A DNA stretch of 64,000 nucleotides from assembly GCA_003254885.1 (NCBI GenBank), contig QANT01006335.1:1-64000 (forward strand), in the 5' to 3' direction. Source of the stretch: Purshia tridentata (lineage: Eukaryota > Streptophyta > Magnoliopsida > Rosales > Rosaceae). Both the position numbers and the translations under genes were made by a program. This document shows, one piece after another, positions 1-13,500 of the stretch (position 1 is the stretch's first letter; every line of letters begins with the position of its first letter). A model generated the notes under the pieces. That model searched no databases and was not told the origin of the DNA. It saw only the letters and a list, made by a program, of their open reading frames with translations.

Positions 1-250
1 ATTAATTCCTCTAATTCTTACTTTTATTAATAAATCATAAAAATAACAAAGATATTTTGCCCCACTAAAATATACAGATTTGAAAATCCAATTGTATGTC
101 CAATATGAATCATAGTTTAATTATATTATATTATGCATGTGATATGGTCTGATTATACCTTGTTTGACAAGAATCATAACTTAACGAAACATGGTAATTT
201 TTGAGAGAATATTTTCTACATTCTATGCCAAACGTAAAAAATAGACACTA

Positions 251-685
251 GGGGGTGTAGTGTATATAGATTTATATAGACTTTTTTCAAGTTGCAGACT
301 TTTGCAGAATTTATATATTTTTACAGAGTTCCACAGAGTTTTATAGAGTCTATAGAAATCCTGATAAATCCATAGAGAAGATGTCGAATTTATAATGACT
401 TTGAAATACACATAAAAGTCTTCCAAAGTTTTTAGAAATCCATCATTAAATAAAGTCTATAAAAGTCTATGACTTTTTAAATACATATAGATTTTTATGG
501 ACTTTTTAAAAGTCATTAAAAGTCTTAATTGAATACTACATAACTTTTATAAACTTTTTAACATTTTTAATTGAATACATATAGATTTTTACAAACTTTT
601 TTAAAGTCTTTAAAAATCTTAATTGAATATTACATAACTTTTAAACTCCATAAAAGTTTTTTAAAATCCATATACAATACACCCC
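251..685. mobile_element. MITE-like element with terminal inverted repeats
   Basis: The two ends are inverted copies of each other: the left end reads GGGGTGTAGTGTATATAGAT and the reverse complement of the right end reads GGGGTGTATTGTATATGGAT. The interior is AT-rich and made of repeated modules such as TTAATTGAATA followed by CATAACTTTTA, and many GACTTTT / AAAAGTC pairs on both strands. No coding capacity is seen. Size and structure fit a non-autonomous DNA transposon. The superfamily is not settled because I find no clear target-site duplication next to the ends. Confidence 0.6.
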
Positions 686-2507
686 AAATATAATTTATAT
701 ATGTGCTACACTGGCCATTTCTTGGTGTTTAAGTTTTAAGCTATATAGTTCAACACGCGCACGAGCATTTTATATTGAGCCATCATTTTCTTCTTTATTT
801 TGTGGTCACTTGTTTTTTTTGTCGATATAAATTATAATGGTCAATTCATCGATGCAGAGAATTAATTAATTAATTAGTGGTTGTTTTTATCTGCTGCGGT
901 TGTATATTCCTAGCTAGCAATTGGACTTAATCAACAAATAATTATTTTTGAAAGATTAATTAATTATAAGCCAAAACTAATTAGTTAATGCATTATGAGC
1001 TACTTTGTTACACGGTCACACCGTAAGAAAATTATTTAGCATCCAAGATGTCCTTAAAAATCATTCATTTTATGTAACATATTTTTCAGTCTTATAGCAG
1101 GCCACAATTAAATTCTCTAATCCTTTCACAATGTGATATTTTTAGAAAATATAAAGTATCTCCATTTACCACTTTCATATATATAAGATGCTCGAAATTG
1201 AAAACCCATAAATACAGTACTTAATATATGCTGCCATTTTTTCCTGTATAAATCGATTAATATGAGAGAGAGAGAGAGAGGCAGAGAGAGAGAGAGAGCA
1301 AANGAGAGAGAGAGAGAGAGAGAGCAAAAGATGCATCTAGAAACAAAGATGCATGCATGCATATATGCTACTAATGTAGAATATATATATATACAAGGCT
1401 AATAATAACAATTTTATTTATTTGAAGTCAATAATGCTTAGACGGCCAGTAACATGCAGAAATAAAAGCTAGGCTAGGCATCTGAAATTCTGCATGGAAA
1501 AATTAGCTTTTGTTGCTTCAAGTTCAGCAAACCCTCTATTAGTATATATTCCAATAATTTATAACATGTGAAAGAATCCACTTTTGAATTATAAGTTATG
1601 ACTAAACCGGGTCAAACAAACCTTCACCTCCAAAATATTACATTTATTCTTTTTTAAGAAAGGAAAAAAATAATGTTAGGCTCCAGCTATCCCAAAGAAT
1701 CTGACAAAAAAAAAAAAGAAATTCCAGGAAGGAGGCGAATGCGATCTGTTCTATAAGCCCTCTGTTCTAAGGAATTAATTGCTGGGTCTGTACGTGCATG
1801 GACCATATTTTCTAGCTAACTTTGCTTGATTTGACATTTCCATACAATAAGATAAGACCGTGAAAAATAAAGTTCAGCTTATCATAGAAAATGGGTTTAT
1901 ATAATTATATATTCTGTGATTAAGTATATGCTTTTAAGAGGTGGGGAGGCTCCGCAAGATCCCTGGCTATTAGGGCATTTGCAATAGGACAAAACCAAAA
2001 AGGTTTAAAAATGCGATGACTTTATCTTAATTGATGATCGATCAACAACTTTTCTTAATTTCATCATCCATCCTAATGTGACTAAAATGAATATATAAAT
2101 GTTAACCTAAAATAGTTGTAAAGATTCAAGACCTTGAAGAAAATTGGAGGCTCCAAGCCTCCAAGTAATCATTTTTTGATGAACCCCAAACAACCTTTGA
2201 AAAGGTACGACCTATATATACGTAAAGTCATTGTCATTTTGGTTAAACACCAATTAAGAACAGCAACAACAAAAGAGAGATTGTTTTTTGTTTTTTGTTT
2301 TTTGTTTTTTAATTTGCCATATTATGTACAGAAAGCAGAGTCAATGGTCAACCATCAAAGTGCATTAATTAATGCACGAGGGCATACTCGATCTCTAAGA
2401 GACTCAGAGCATTCAATTCTACTTGAAAGTTGAATCCTTCTTCGTACGGCTCTTTTATCAAATTTACGCCATTATGAGTGCATCATAATATCCCATGTCC
2501 TCTCTCG
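686..2507. other. AT-rich intergenic region, no gene seen
   Basis: I see no credible coding exon here. It contains the GA microsatellite at 1264-1325 and a short GTTTTTT-type tandem repeat near 2281-2312. The last bases before the LINE poly-A end are ordinary AT-rich sequence. No convincing direct repeat matching the far end of the LINE was found. Confidence 0.6.
1264..1325. repeat. Interrupted (GA)n microsatellite with an N
   Basis: Three GA runs are separated by GC and GCAAA interruptions. One base is N at 1303, so the exact repeat length is uncertain in this assembly. Confidence 0.95.
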
Positions 2508-2679
2508 TTTTTTTTTTTTTTTTTGATCAGAAGAGAACACTTCAATAAAACAAGAACCATAAACTACAGAGACCTTCCACTAGGAAAGATATAAGCCAAC
2601 AAAGAAACTAAACCTGAGCTAAACAGCAAAGACAAAGAAAGAGAACTACGAAGTCGACCACTGTCAAGCTCCAAACCAA

Positions 2680-5600
2680 TTAAGAAGAAAAAGGGGGGCA
2701 AGGCAGACCATCCCTTGACAGGACATGCACTAGCGAAGATGGGGGTCGGTCGACCCAGACTTCTTTGCTCATCTTCTGGAGTGCAAAGGATGCCAGTCTA
2801 TCGGCTGCAGCATTCGCTTGTCTTGGTATCCATCTCCAGCATACACTACGCAGGGAGGAAGTAAGGGCTCGAACCCCCCTTAAGATTGGTTGAAGTTGCC
2901 ACCTACTATTTGACAGCTCGCCATTGATGTTGTGGATGAGCTCTTGAGAATCTGATTCAAAAAACACAGATGATGACCCATGTTGGATGGCTAAGGAGCA
3001 GGCTTCAAGGGCAGCTATCCCCTCTGCTTCCAGTGCTGAGTTCGCATAACCAAAGTTGGTACTGGCTGAAATAAAGCGGCCTCCTTCTCCCCTAATAATG
3101 GCCCCCGCCCCTGTCAAACCACTGCTGCGAGACCAAGCTGCATCAAAGTTAATTTTTTGGGAGTCCCTGGGCGGTGAAGACCAGTGAGCTGCATTGTTGG
3201 ATTGAGTGGAAAGAGAGTCCCTTGTATGATTCCCAATAAGACCATTACTGATGGCAGTAGCTTCCAAATATTCTTGGATAGCCCGATTGCAATTGTCAAT
3301 GGTTGATCTCGGATTGGGGGTTTGGTGATTAAAAACAGCCGAACATCTTGCCTTCCAAATGTGCCAGCATGTAAAGGAGATTACAGTAAGTAACCACTGT
3401 GTATCCTGACCCTCCTTTTCTGCAGTCTCAAGCATAGCTTTTAACCATCGATCAAAAGAAGTCAAGGATTGAACATGTATTCTATAACTGATCAGACTCC
3501 CAAACCATACACACACAGTCCAGTCACAAGATAGGAGCATATGCTCAACCGATTCTGTATGTGCCAGACAGAAGGGACACAAGGGCGAGGTGGAACATTT
3601 TCTTTTGCAGAGATTTGCCTTTGTTGCAAGGTTGTTCCTGACCACTCTCCACATGAAATTCTTTATCTTGGGGGTTGAGTGTATGGCCCAGATAACTTTC
3701 CAAATGTTGTTGTCGATTTGGTGAGAAGTGGAATGAGCTCCAAGGTTTTGCCTGCTTGTTTGAAGATGTCGTTGGTAACCCGACTTGACCGAATAATCTC
3801 CATTTTTAACATAGGGCCAAATCAGCTTATCAACTCCCCCATTCGGCACAATTGGAATCGAGAGGATTGTTTTCCTGTCCTGTCCAGAAATTATATGATT
3901 GATAGGTTGCAAATTCCAGAAGTTACCTGATAAATCAATTAAAGTATTGACCTTCATATCATCATCGACCACAGAGGGGTTATTGACGCATAACATATGG
4001 CTCGGGGTACCCGGAATCCACCTGTCCTTCCAAACCCGGACTTGGCTACCATCGCCAATTTGCCACATAGCACCACTTGTAATTATCTCCCTGGCCTCCA
4101 ACAGGCTAGCCCAGGCCCAAGAGGCCCTCCCACCTTTTTTTGCAACCACGAAATCATCATTGGGGAAATATTTAGCCTTAAAATGCATGCCCAAAGAGAC
4201 TCTTGGTTATGCAGAAGCCGCCAACATTGCTTAGCCAAAAGAGCCATATTAAAGGCATGAAGGTTCCTAAACCCCAAGCCACCACTTGCCTTTGAAGCTC
4301 CGAGGGTCTCCCTACTCGCCCAATGGATCTTCCCCTCCTCTGAGCTACCACTCCACCAAAATTTTGCAATAGCAGAATCAATTTCTGAACACATCTTTTT
4401 TGGGAACTTGAAAACGGTCATAGGATAGGTTGGAACTGCCTGAGCAACAGCCTTTAGGAGTACCTCCCTACCCGCATGAGAAAATAAGCACTGTTTCCAT
4501 CCCTCGATCTTCTTCAGAATTCTATCTTTCACATAGGACAGAGCTTCTACTTTTGATCTACCCTAAGTTGTGGGAAGGCCAAGATATTTCCCCGGAGTAG
4601 TGGCCACCGGCATCCCAAAAATAGTGCTTATGGAATTTTGGATGTGATGGGGAGTGTTCCGACTGAAAACAAGAGATGATTTCTCAATGCTAACTTTTTG
4701 ACCAGAGGCACTACAGAAGTCCTGAAGTAACCTGTCCATAACCATGCAGTTGCGTCTATCCGCCTTAAGAAAAAGAAGGGAATCATCTGCAAACAAAAGA
4801 TGGGTGAGCTCCGGGGCCCTTCGGCAAATCTTGATTCCCTTTAGAGAACCACGCTCATTTGCCGCCTGAACAGTGGCCGAAAAGGCTTCGCTAATAAAGA
4901 GGAAGAGGTATGGGGACATGGGGTCGCCTTGTCGGAGGCCTCGAGAAGGAGAGAAGCGTCTTCCAGGGGTTCCATTCACCACCACCGAAAGCTCAACCGA
5001 AGTCACACACTCCATGACAATATTCACCCATCGAAGGTCAAAACCGAGCTTGAGCATCACGGCCTTTAGGAAATCCCATTCTACTCTGTCGTACGCCTTG
5101 TTCATGTCTAGCTTCATGCCCACCTCGAAAACGTTTGAGTCACGTTTTGTCTTAAGATAATGAAATACCTCATGAGCAATTAACACGTTGTCTTGGATCT
5201 GACGATCAGGAATAAATGCGCTTTGATATTGGGATATTATGGATGACATACACGGCTTGAGTCTGTTAGCCAAGATTTTGGAGAAAACTTTGTATGAGAA
5301 ATTGCACAAAGAAATCGGTCTGAACTGCGTTATAGATTCAGGCACCAGAACCTTTGGTATGAGCACCACATTTGTGCTATTGAGCTTGCGAAGACTACCC
5401 CCATCTTCCCACACTTCCTTAATAATCTCATAGAGCTCCCTGCTGATTATTTGCCAATATTCCTGGTAAAAAATTCCTTGAAAACCATCTGGGCCTGGAG
5501 CCTTCATGGCTCCCAAATTAAAAACAGCATGTTGGACTTCTTCCAGAGTAATGGGAAGCAAGAGTCGCGAGTTCAACCCAGCTGAGACCACAGGCCTTAG

Positions 5601-6845
5601 AGCGTTGAGAACATTGCTCCAGTCTCTCGCGCCTGAAGACAAAAACAAGTTCCGAAAGTAGTTATCAACCGAGTTTCTCACAGAGATGTAGCCCACAGCC
5701 CATTCTCCATTGTCAAGTTTAATAAGTTCAATCTTATTCCTCCTCCTCCTAGAGATTGTGGTGTGGTGGAAAAAGGCGGTGTTGGAATCCCCTGCTTTTA
5801 GCCAATTAATTCGAGACCTTTGCTGCCAATACACCTCTTCATTCCGCCACAACTCTCTGAGCTTTGAAGATATCGGTTCCATAAGAACGTGGTTCTTCTC
5901 CCAATTGTGCTGTAGAATTTCAAGCTCAGCCATTAGACCATTGATTTGAGACCTATTATTTGCAAATTTGTGCCGACTCCACCCAATTAATTCTGCTCTG
6001 CATCTCGCCAGTTTCTGGAGCCATATTGTAACTTTGGAGCCCACAGTATCAATCTGCCAACTTCTCGTTATGATTTGCTCACAATCCGGCTCGGAGGTCC
6101 AGAAAGCTTCAAACTTGAACTGCTTCTTACATCTGATGGATCCCGGCTCAGATGAGATAATAAGGGGGACGTGATCAGAGCCCATATCTGGGCAATGCGT
6201 CACCACCGTTTGTGGCCACTGCTCCTGCCATGTGGAATTAACTAGCCCCCTATCAATACGTTCTTGAATTAGGCTTCCACCATACCTCTTATTTCTCCAC
6301 GTAAAGGGCTGACCCTGATAACCCAAATCGATAAGACTCGCGCCGTCCACGAACTGTTGCAGATATCTCCTTCTGTTCACCGGATGCATTCTTCCCCCTC
6401 TCTTTTCAAAACTCCACAAGTATTCATTGAAGTCCCCCGCACACAGCCAAGGGACATTACTGGGAGATAGGACAGTTCCCAGCCAGTCCCAAAAATCATC
6501 TTTTTGCTCGTTGTAAGGGGTGCCATAGATCCATGACACCCTAAGAGAAACATCCCGGCCATACCCTGAAACAACTGTGTCAATCAAGTATCTGCAACTG
6601 GAGATAATCTCGACTTCTATTGGATTATTCCACCATAAACTCAAGCCGCCAGCAAGCCCTGTGGGAGGAACATAAAATCCAAAGTCGTACTTAAACTTCC
6701 TTCTCAGCCTTTCCATTCTAGTGTCTCTGGCCTTTGTCTCCATTAAGAAGACAAAGATTGGTCGGTGTTTTCGGAGTAATTCTCCGAGGCTAAGAACTGT
6801 CAGGTCCGACCCCAAACCCTGACAGTTCCAAAGAAGGTAGATCAT
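2680..6845 (-). pseudogene. LINE ORF2: endonuclease, reverse transcriptase, RNase H; broken
   Basis: Residues 1-230 form an APE-type endonuclease with N7 (NCQGLG), E36 (METKA), D138/N140 (GDFNE) and D224/H225 (SDHVPL). The reverse transcriptase follows, with DMNKAYDRVEW, GLRQGDPMSPYLF and the catalytic FADD at about residues 685-688. An in-frame TAG at 4563-4565, just after KYLGLPTT, interrupts the frame. The frame then resumes and covers the thumb and zf-RVT linker to about 4180, where a one-base-type frameshift moves the reading to the frame that ends at 2680. That last part holds the zf-RVT motif and an RNase H-like domain (FDAAWS, EAEGIAALEA, ESDSQEL, ANAAADRLA). Total length is near 1,390 codons, normal for plant L1 ORF2. 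The two breaks make this copy non-functional as read. Confidence 0.9.
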
Positions 6846-8443
6846 TGAAAGGGTACGGCTGTTGAGGGCCAGCCGCCACCGCCCCTGGGGATACTCCCAA
6901 ATTTCACAATAGATAGAGCCTCGCCGCTGAGGGCTTGTGGTGTTGATTCTTCTGCCAAACCAACTGGAACATCAGTTAGGCCTTCTTCCGAAAAATAAAG
7001 CTTTTTCCCCTTGCTAAACTTTCTGCAGGATTTCCTCGCGGTGGCCTTCGTTGTTTCATTCAGTTCAATCAGATTTGCTTGTGCAGTGTGCACTGAGGGA
7101 TCGGCTTGGGGCCCTTTGTACCTGGACCTTGACTTTTTCCCAGGGGATTGATCACCCAGTAGATCAAGGGGAGACTCTCTCTTATGACTCAACCTGTCCA
7201 ACAGACCTGATAGATTAGGATGTGCTGTTTCCTGGCATGGTGATGGGCCAACATCGAATGGGTTGTTTGGGTATTGTGGGCTTAAAGGCCAGCTACCCGG
7301 GCTTAACATCATCTTTGTTGGGTCATGAGGAGAGGGCCCAGCTCGGGTCCAGTCCATCAAAAACTGGCTACCTCTCTCCAGCTGAGTCCTCTTATAATTC
7401 GTCTACTCACTTATGGATATAGGTTGGCTTAGGTGGGTAGGCCACTTCAGGAAGCTTGGTTGGTTTATTTCTGTCAGGACTAGATTTTGTAGGTGTGAAG
7501 GGACTCTTGCATTAGGAGGGAAGATAAAGTCAGAGGCCTGATACTGATTTTGACTATCTAGATGGAGTAGCCCCTGAGTACCTCCCAGAATGGAAGTATC
7601 CATTTGGGTGCTGTCTTGGACTGTGTGATTACGCTGTAACAGCTGTAAACTTCTAACATTTGAGGTCTCAGGCGGCTTTTGCAGGAGATTTTGGGGATTT
7701 GTACTAGCAAGCTGCAGGGATTGTGTTGGGTTCTCACGCGCCACCTTATCTAGATCACCATTTCTCCGAACTGACCCAGCTTTCCTCCGACATCGGTCCT
7801 TTCTTGGCATTTTTGGCTTGTCTAGAACATCTCTGATAGCTCTCACTGCCATCCATGGCCCATACGACACTTCTCCACCCTTGGCATCAAGCGTTGGGGA
7901 AAAGGAATATTTTTTCTCCTGGTGGCCCAATCGTCCACAACCATAGCAAAAATCTGAAAGCCTCTCGTAGTAGAACTCCACCCAGGTCTCTTCCCCTTCC
8001 GGACGGGCAATCCAGAACCCAGTAGAGAGGGGTTCTTTGGCATCTATTTCAAGTCTGATTCGAACAAAACCCCTTGAACCTCCAGGAACTGACCAAGGAT
8101 CTTCAACCTCTACCACATGTCCGATTTTTTCACCTATTAGCCTAGCATTTCCTGCAGAGATGAGATTCAGAGGTAGGCCATGGGCTTGCACCCAATACCT
8201 CACCAAATGCATTGGGATTTCTTCAACCGCCATCTCTAACGGCCATCTCTTAATGTTGAAACAGAAGCCATTCACACTCCATGGCCCCCTGTCAAGGATC
8301 TGTTGAGCCATCTCCTCATCTTGGGTGATGATGGAAAATAGGTGATCTTTGACATGTGTTATCTTTGCCTCACCCAAGTTGGCCCACGCTGTCAGCAATA
8401 TATTCTTCAGGGCACTTCTGTTTGGGGGTTTATCTCGCCATGC
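6842..8443 (-). pseudogene. LINE ORF1, DUF4283/CCHC zinc-knuckle protein, broken
   Basis: The reading frame begins without an ATG at the truncated 5' end (about 8443), reads through ALKN-ILLTAWANLGEAKI, and contains a domain like DUF4283 followed by a CCHC-type knuckle (CYGCGRLGHQEKK, near 7900; the usual final Cys is replaced). One in-frame TAG at 7403-7405 interrupts it, and the same frame continues to the stop at 6842-6844. The rest is low-complexity and Ser/Pro-rich, as in plant LINE ORF1 proteins that bind the element RNA. Its stop codon overlaps the ORF2 start as ATGA (6842-6845). Confidence 0.85.
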
Positions 8444-8445
8444 TC

Positions 8446-9850
8446 AATAATGGTGATTTAATTTACAAAATCCCACAATCTTATTCTTATTTATATATTA
8501 GCTACTTTTATTTTTTTTATTAATTAACTGGCCGGTGTTATCAATGAGACCAAATAGTTATTAGATAATTCAATTTAATTCAATTAATAATCTATAATAT
8601 ATTCATTTTAGTAACCACATAATCTATATCAATATTCATTGAATAAGGTGACTTTTAATTAAATGTGTGGTACATAATAACACTCTATATATATACTTGT
8701 ATGCAACTATGCACGAAATTTAGAATGTAAGTTTGACTCTTCAATTATATAGAGATTTAGTTATATAATGTATTATCTTAATTGCAATTGTTGGATAGAT
8801 CAATTGAAAGGATCGCAAAATTTTTCAATTTACACCAATGTTAGATCTTTCCTCTCTCTAAAAAAATGTATTATCTTAATTAATATAATTAATAAAAAAG
8901 ATATATTAAAATAAAAAAACGTTGTATATCTAAAGTCAATAAATTTTTGATTAATTTAGCAATGGCTATTGTAAGGGAGTTTTCAATTATTCAAATCTCC
9001 TGTATTCAGATAAAGAAATCACGACTTGATCCATGACTTGTTATATACGTCCAACCTACTATACGTTCGTTCATGTTCAATCCACACCAAATTTGGTTCC
9101 CACCATAAATAACAAATTCATCCCTAAATATGACAAACTATATTTTCCTACAGCCCACAAATACCTCTCTCCAACAAAGATGGGGTTGTTGCAGAATTAT
9201 TGTGTAAAAAAAAAAAAGAAACAAAAAGATGAGCCGATGAGGTAACTCTTGAATTAATTTAAGTAGAATTATTGCGGAAAAGGTTACTTTCTCGCAGAAA
9301 CAATAAAACAAAAAAAAGATGAACATATTTTTGATTGATGGTAAATGTCTAGAATAAAGCAAATGAATTTATCAGACATTAAAAGCCAGATACAGACTTA
9401 CAGAACTACAGTCGTGCAAATAGCAAAAAATGTAATCGCAGCCGTTATGCGCAAAATGTGAAATAAATAAAAACATATATATACGCCGCCAACAAAAGCC
9501 GGCAACAGCTAACAATTTTTGTTTACCAAAAAAAAGGAAAAGTTAATGGTTTTTACATCGTAGTGCAGTGCGTAGTTGGTTTTTGGAAGTGAAATTCACC
9601 ACTTCCAGTTTAAGTAGGTTTTGTCGTTTAATTAGAATAGTGACGTTTATCACAACGGACAAGAACAAATTTTGCTTGAAATAGCAATTACCAATTAGCA
9701 AATACTTGTATCCAACTTGTTCATTCTATATTCCGCTTTCTCTGCAGTTTACCACATATTTCCAACTCATGCCACCACCCTTGGATTGTTGGGACTTTCA
9801 AGCAGATTGACTGAATGAGAGACTGAGTTTTTAATTGACAAATAGAGACA
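8446..9850. other. AT-rich intergenic region, no gene seen
   Basis: There is no coding exon I can support. Short A-rich runs and partial internal similarities (9170-9330, twice a GAATTATTG context followed by an A-rich tract) are present but do not define an element. The segment leads into the promoter of the kinase gene. Confidence 0.5.
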
Positions 9851-10594
9851 GGGAAAGAAGAGATTAAGAGAGAGAGAGAAAGAGAGAGAGTGAGCCAGTG
9901 ACCAGTTGGTTGTGTTTGTGTTTCCCACCAATTTAACCTTTTTATGGGACTGAAAATCCTTGAAAAGCTTCTCTCTTTCCTCTCAACTCAAGTGGGTCAT
10001 TCTTCGAGGTCCTACTCTTCCACTTGCTGGTCTTTGCTGTCTCTGCCTCTATCACCTGCCCCCTTTTTTCTTTATTTCAAACTCTACCAATACCCTTCTC
10101 TCTTTTCTATGTTTCTTTGTTTCTGCATACAAAGTAAGATCCATTTCAATCAGTTTGGTTATTCTAGTTTCTGATTATGCTTCCTGGAGGCAACAAGTAT
10201 CAAAGTTTTGATATTTGATATAGTTCTTGCTGTGTTTGCTATTTGGGGGTTGAAATACAATACTGGTTCTCTATTTATTTTGTGGAAAGCAGGGTGGCTT
10301 CTTCCAATTTAAGCACCTGGGCCTTCTTCATATTGGTATAGCTTTACTGGGTATTGCTTGAAATGGTGGTTTATGGCTTTTGGATTTGATGGGCAGGGTT
10401 GGTTTGGGGTCACTTGTGGGGTTTAACCCTGTAAAGGGCTGCTGATTGCAAAAGGGGCTTTTTGGATTGCTTTGAACTTCTTTGCTTGGTGGTGATATAG
10501 TGATTGAAATTTCATGCTTGGTCCAAGACAATGGAGATGTTTATGGCCAGATTTTTATTTCTTTCGGATTCAATATTGTAACTTATGAAGTAAT
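9851..10594 (+). promoter_or_regulatory. Probable promoter and 5' leader of the Raf-like kinase gene
   Basis: A GA-rich tract lies at about 9865-9892, typical of plant core promoters or leaders without a clear TATA box. A short upstream ORF of 76 codons starts at 9944 and ends well before the kinase ATG. A plausible leader intron could use a donor near 10132 and an acceptor near 10290. The intron and the transcription start are inference; only the sequence motifs are seen. Confidence 0.4.
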
Positions 10595-13500
10595 ATGAAG
10601 AACCTTTTTAAGAAACTCCATATCATGTCCAACCAATCAGAAGATGCAGAAGGGTCTACTTCATCAAGGGGCAATAAGTCTATTGATAAGTCGTCCTCTG
10701 AAACTGAAAAGCTTTTGCACTCAAGGTCCCATCATAATTCCGAGCAAAAAACTTTTTCGGGGCTATCCGGTTGGTTGAATTCAGTTGCTAATAGACATAG
10801 CCCTAGTCCCCCATCATCTTCAAATGTTACTAGGGGAGAGAGATTGGAACCACCTGATGCAGTTAGTAGGATTGGTTTAGATGTTGTTTCAGATACAGCT
10901 AGGCGTGATTCGGGGTCTAGTACCTCAAGGGATGCTGATATTGTGGAAGAGTATCAGATTCAACTGGCTTTGGAATTGAGTGCTAGGGAGGATCCAGAGG
11001 CAGTTCAGATTGAGGCTGTTAAGCAGATTAGCTTGGGCTCTTGCGCTCCTGATAATACACCGGCTGAAGTTATTGCCTATCGTTATTGGGTAAGTTTCCT
11101 TTCATCTAGCAATCTAAATGAAGTTTGGTTGACTTATTGTTGTTACTCTTATTGTTCATAATCTCCTTTTATAATCAATACCCTAAAGTGATCAGGTGAT
11201 GAAGATCTTAATTTTAATCTAAATTTGGAATTTATTTCGTCTAGTCAACTTGCTGCTTGTATTATGTTAATGATATGCCTGGCTGAAACTATACGGATAA
11301 CACAAGTTCAGTTGTCTTCTGTCCTTAAATGTATATGATCCTTCCACGGATTTGACTTTTTTTTTTTTTTTTTGTCCGACAATTTTTTGTTTTTATGCAA
11401 TGAACTTGTGTTTTAGATGATATTACTTCTAAGTACCAAGCTTTAGTAACGTTCACTGCCAAAAGATATAAGAAAAACTGTCTGGAAAGGTATCAGTGTC
11501 ACCATCATTGCTCCTGTGATCCTTGCCCTTTAATTACCTTCCTCATTACCTGTGATGAAGATATACCAGACAACTGTTATCAATAACCTGCTGACAGTGT
11601 AACTTTAAACAATATTGTTGATAGTCACCATCAACAGTGCTGTGTATCATCTACACCTACCAGTGCTAAAGCAGGAATTGTGGCTTGAATTATTGACGTT
11701 CATGGTATACAAAATCTTGACATACCATGAAATTTTCATGATATTCAAAGAGACATACCTTCTTAAGCATTAGGAGACAATTATGATGTGGTGTTGATTC
11801 TTATATTCACTTTTTTTCTTCAGTTTTGTAATATTTTATTCCTTTCTAACCTGTCTCATATCGTAGATTTATCCATTCTTCACAGAATTACAATGCTCTT
11901 AGCTTTGATGACAAGGTCATGGATGGTTTCTATGACTTGTATGGAATATTGACTGAGTCAACCTCAGAAAGAATGCCTTCCCTTGTTGATTTGCAAGGAA
12001 CACCTGTGTCCGATAGTATCACCTGGGAAGCAGTTTTGGTCAATAGAGCTGCTGATGCAAATTTGTTGAAACTTGAACAGAGAGCCCTAGAAATGGCTGT
12101 AAAGTCAAGTTCAGATACTCTGGTTTTTGTAAACAGCAATCTGGTGCGAAAACTTGCTCTTTTAGTTGCTGACTATATGGGTGGACCAGTTGCAAATCCA
12201 TGCAACATGTTGAGAGCATGGCAGAGTCTTAGTTGCAGTTTGAAAGCAACCCTTGGTAGTATGGTTTTGCCACTTGGTTCTCTGACAATTGGATTAGCTC
12301 GGCATCGTGCATTGTTGTTCAAGGTACTTTTTCTCTATTTTATTTAAAGTTGAAAACCAATTTGGCCCTAATCTAGCATGATAATTTTTCCTTAACAAAT
12401 TTAGGCCCTAATTTTTTTTTTTTTGGTGGTATTTTGTCCATTCACTTGATGATTAATAACAACCTTCATCCCATAGATAAATAAAAAAGCTAAAGTAATA
12501 TAATAAACAATTTTTCTGAACTCTGATTTGTGACAATGTTAATAATGGCACCTTTTTGTTTTATTTCTAGGAAAAATGTGGAGCTGCACGTATGCTCTGT
12601 TCCTTCATATATCATGCTTTATCTGTTTGCCTATTTGTTGTCGGTATCATGGTCGTGCATTACTGGCTTATCTATCACTAACCTGTTGCTATTTTGTGGT
12701 TAACTAGGTTTTGGCTGATAGTGTGGGCATCCCATGCCGGCTGGTGAAAGGACAACAATACACGGGTTCCAATGATGTGGCAATGAACTTTGTAAAGATT
12801 GATGATGGAAGGTAACTTCTGTTTCAATTTTGTTATTTTTTATGCAGACAAGTCCTTGATTACACAGTGTTTAGTTCTTTATTTGCTGTGTATTAACACA
12901 TGATTCTGCATGTGAATATAAGGCATTTTGTTCAGTAATTTTAATGAATAAGATGCTACTATAATATAGTTTTACAAAATTCTTCTAGAGAATAAATTCA
13001 AAATCTTTATGGACAAAGAATCTGTGATGATATATGCGTTTATTTTTGTATTCTAGGACTGCATAATAGGACTTCTGTGCCTTTTTTGGATTTCTAAGTG
13101 CTAAGTATTGCTAAAAATGTTCCCAGGGAATTAATCTGTGCATCTTTATGATTCTCTTATTTGAAGTTGCAGAATCTTAACCTTTTTTGAAGGTGTGGAA
13201 AATGTGAATTTCAGGGAGTATATTGTTGATCTGATGGCAGACCCTGGCACACTTATTCCATCTGATGCAGCTGGATCGCATATAGAATATGACGAACCTT
13301 ACTTTTCTGCCAGTCCTTTGTCCAGAGACATTGATTCCTCTCATGTAGCCTCTTCCAGTAGTGGAGTTGGGAGTTCATTTGAAGAACATTCAGACTTTGG
13401 CACATTAGACAAGAAATCCAGGTTAAGAAATTTTGCTTCTGCATCAAGGGAATCTGAAGAGAGAGAAGAACCAACTTCTCGTGAAAATCCACCCAGAGCA

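Larger units (their letters stand above)
2508..8445 (-). mobile_element. 5'-truncated L1-type LINE retrotransposon
   Basis: On the minus strand this region encodes, in order, a gag-like ORF1 and a long ORF2 with APE endonuclease, reverse transcriptase, zf-RVT and RNase H-like parts, and ends in a poly-A tract (17 T on the plus strand, 2508-2524). This is the layout of plant L1-clade LINEs. ORF1 is open back to about 8443 but lacks the amino-terminal part usual in the family, and an in-frame stop lies at 8444-8446, so the copy looks 5'-truncated, as LINEs often are. Damage is light: one in-frame stop in ORF1, and one in-frame stop and one frameshift in ORF2. That suggests a fairly young but inactive insertion. 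No clear target-site duplication was found. Confidence 0.9.

Noticed and set aside
246-260. CACTA-like word at the left end of the first element
   Set aside because: The other end does not finish in TAGTG and there is no 3-bp target duplication, so a CACTA transposon is not supported.
2480-8500. Target-site duplication for the LINE
   Set aside because: Short shared words (CCTCTCTC, CATG) near both ends are too short and misplaced to count as a duplication.
12571-12700. Exon-like stretch after a CTAG acceptor in the kinase gene (starting GAAAAATGTGG)
   Set aside because: Joining it would bring an early stop, whereas skipping to 12708 gives the conserved [16 protein letters not shown] reading. 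It is treated as intron.
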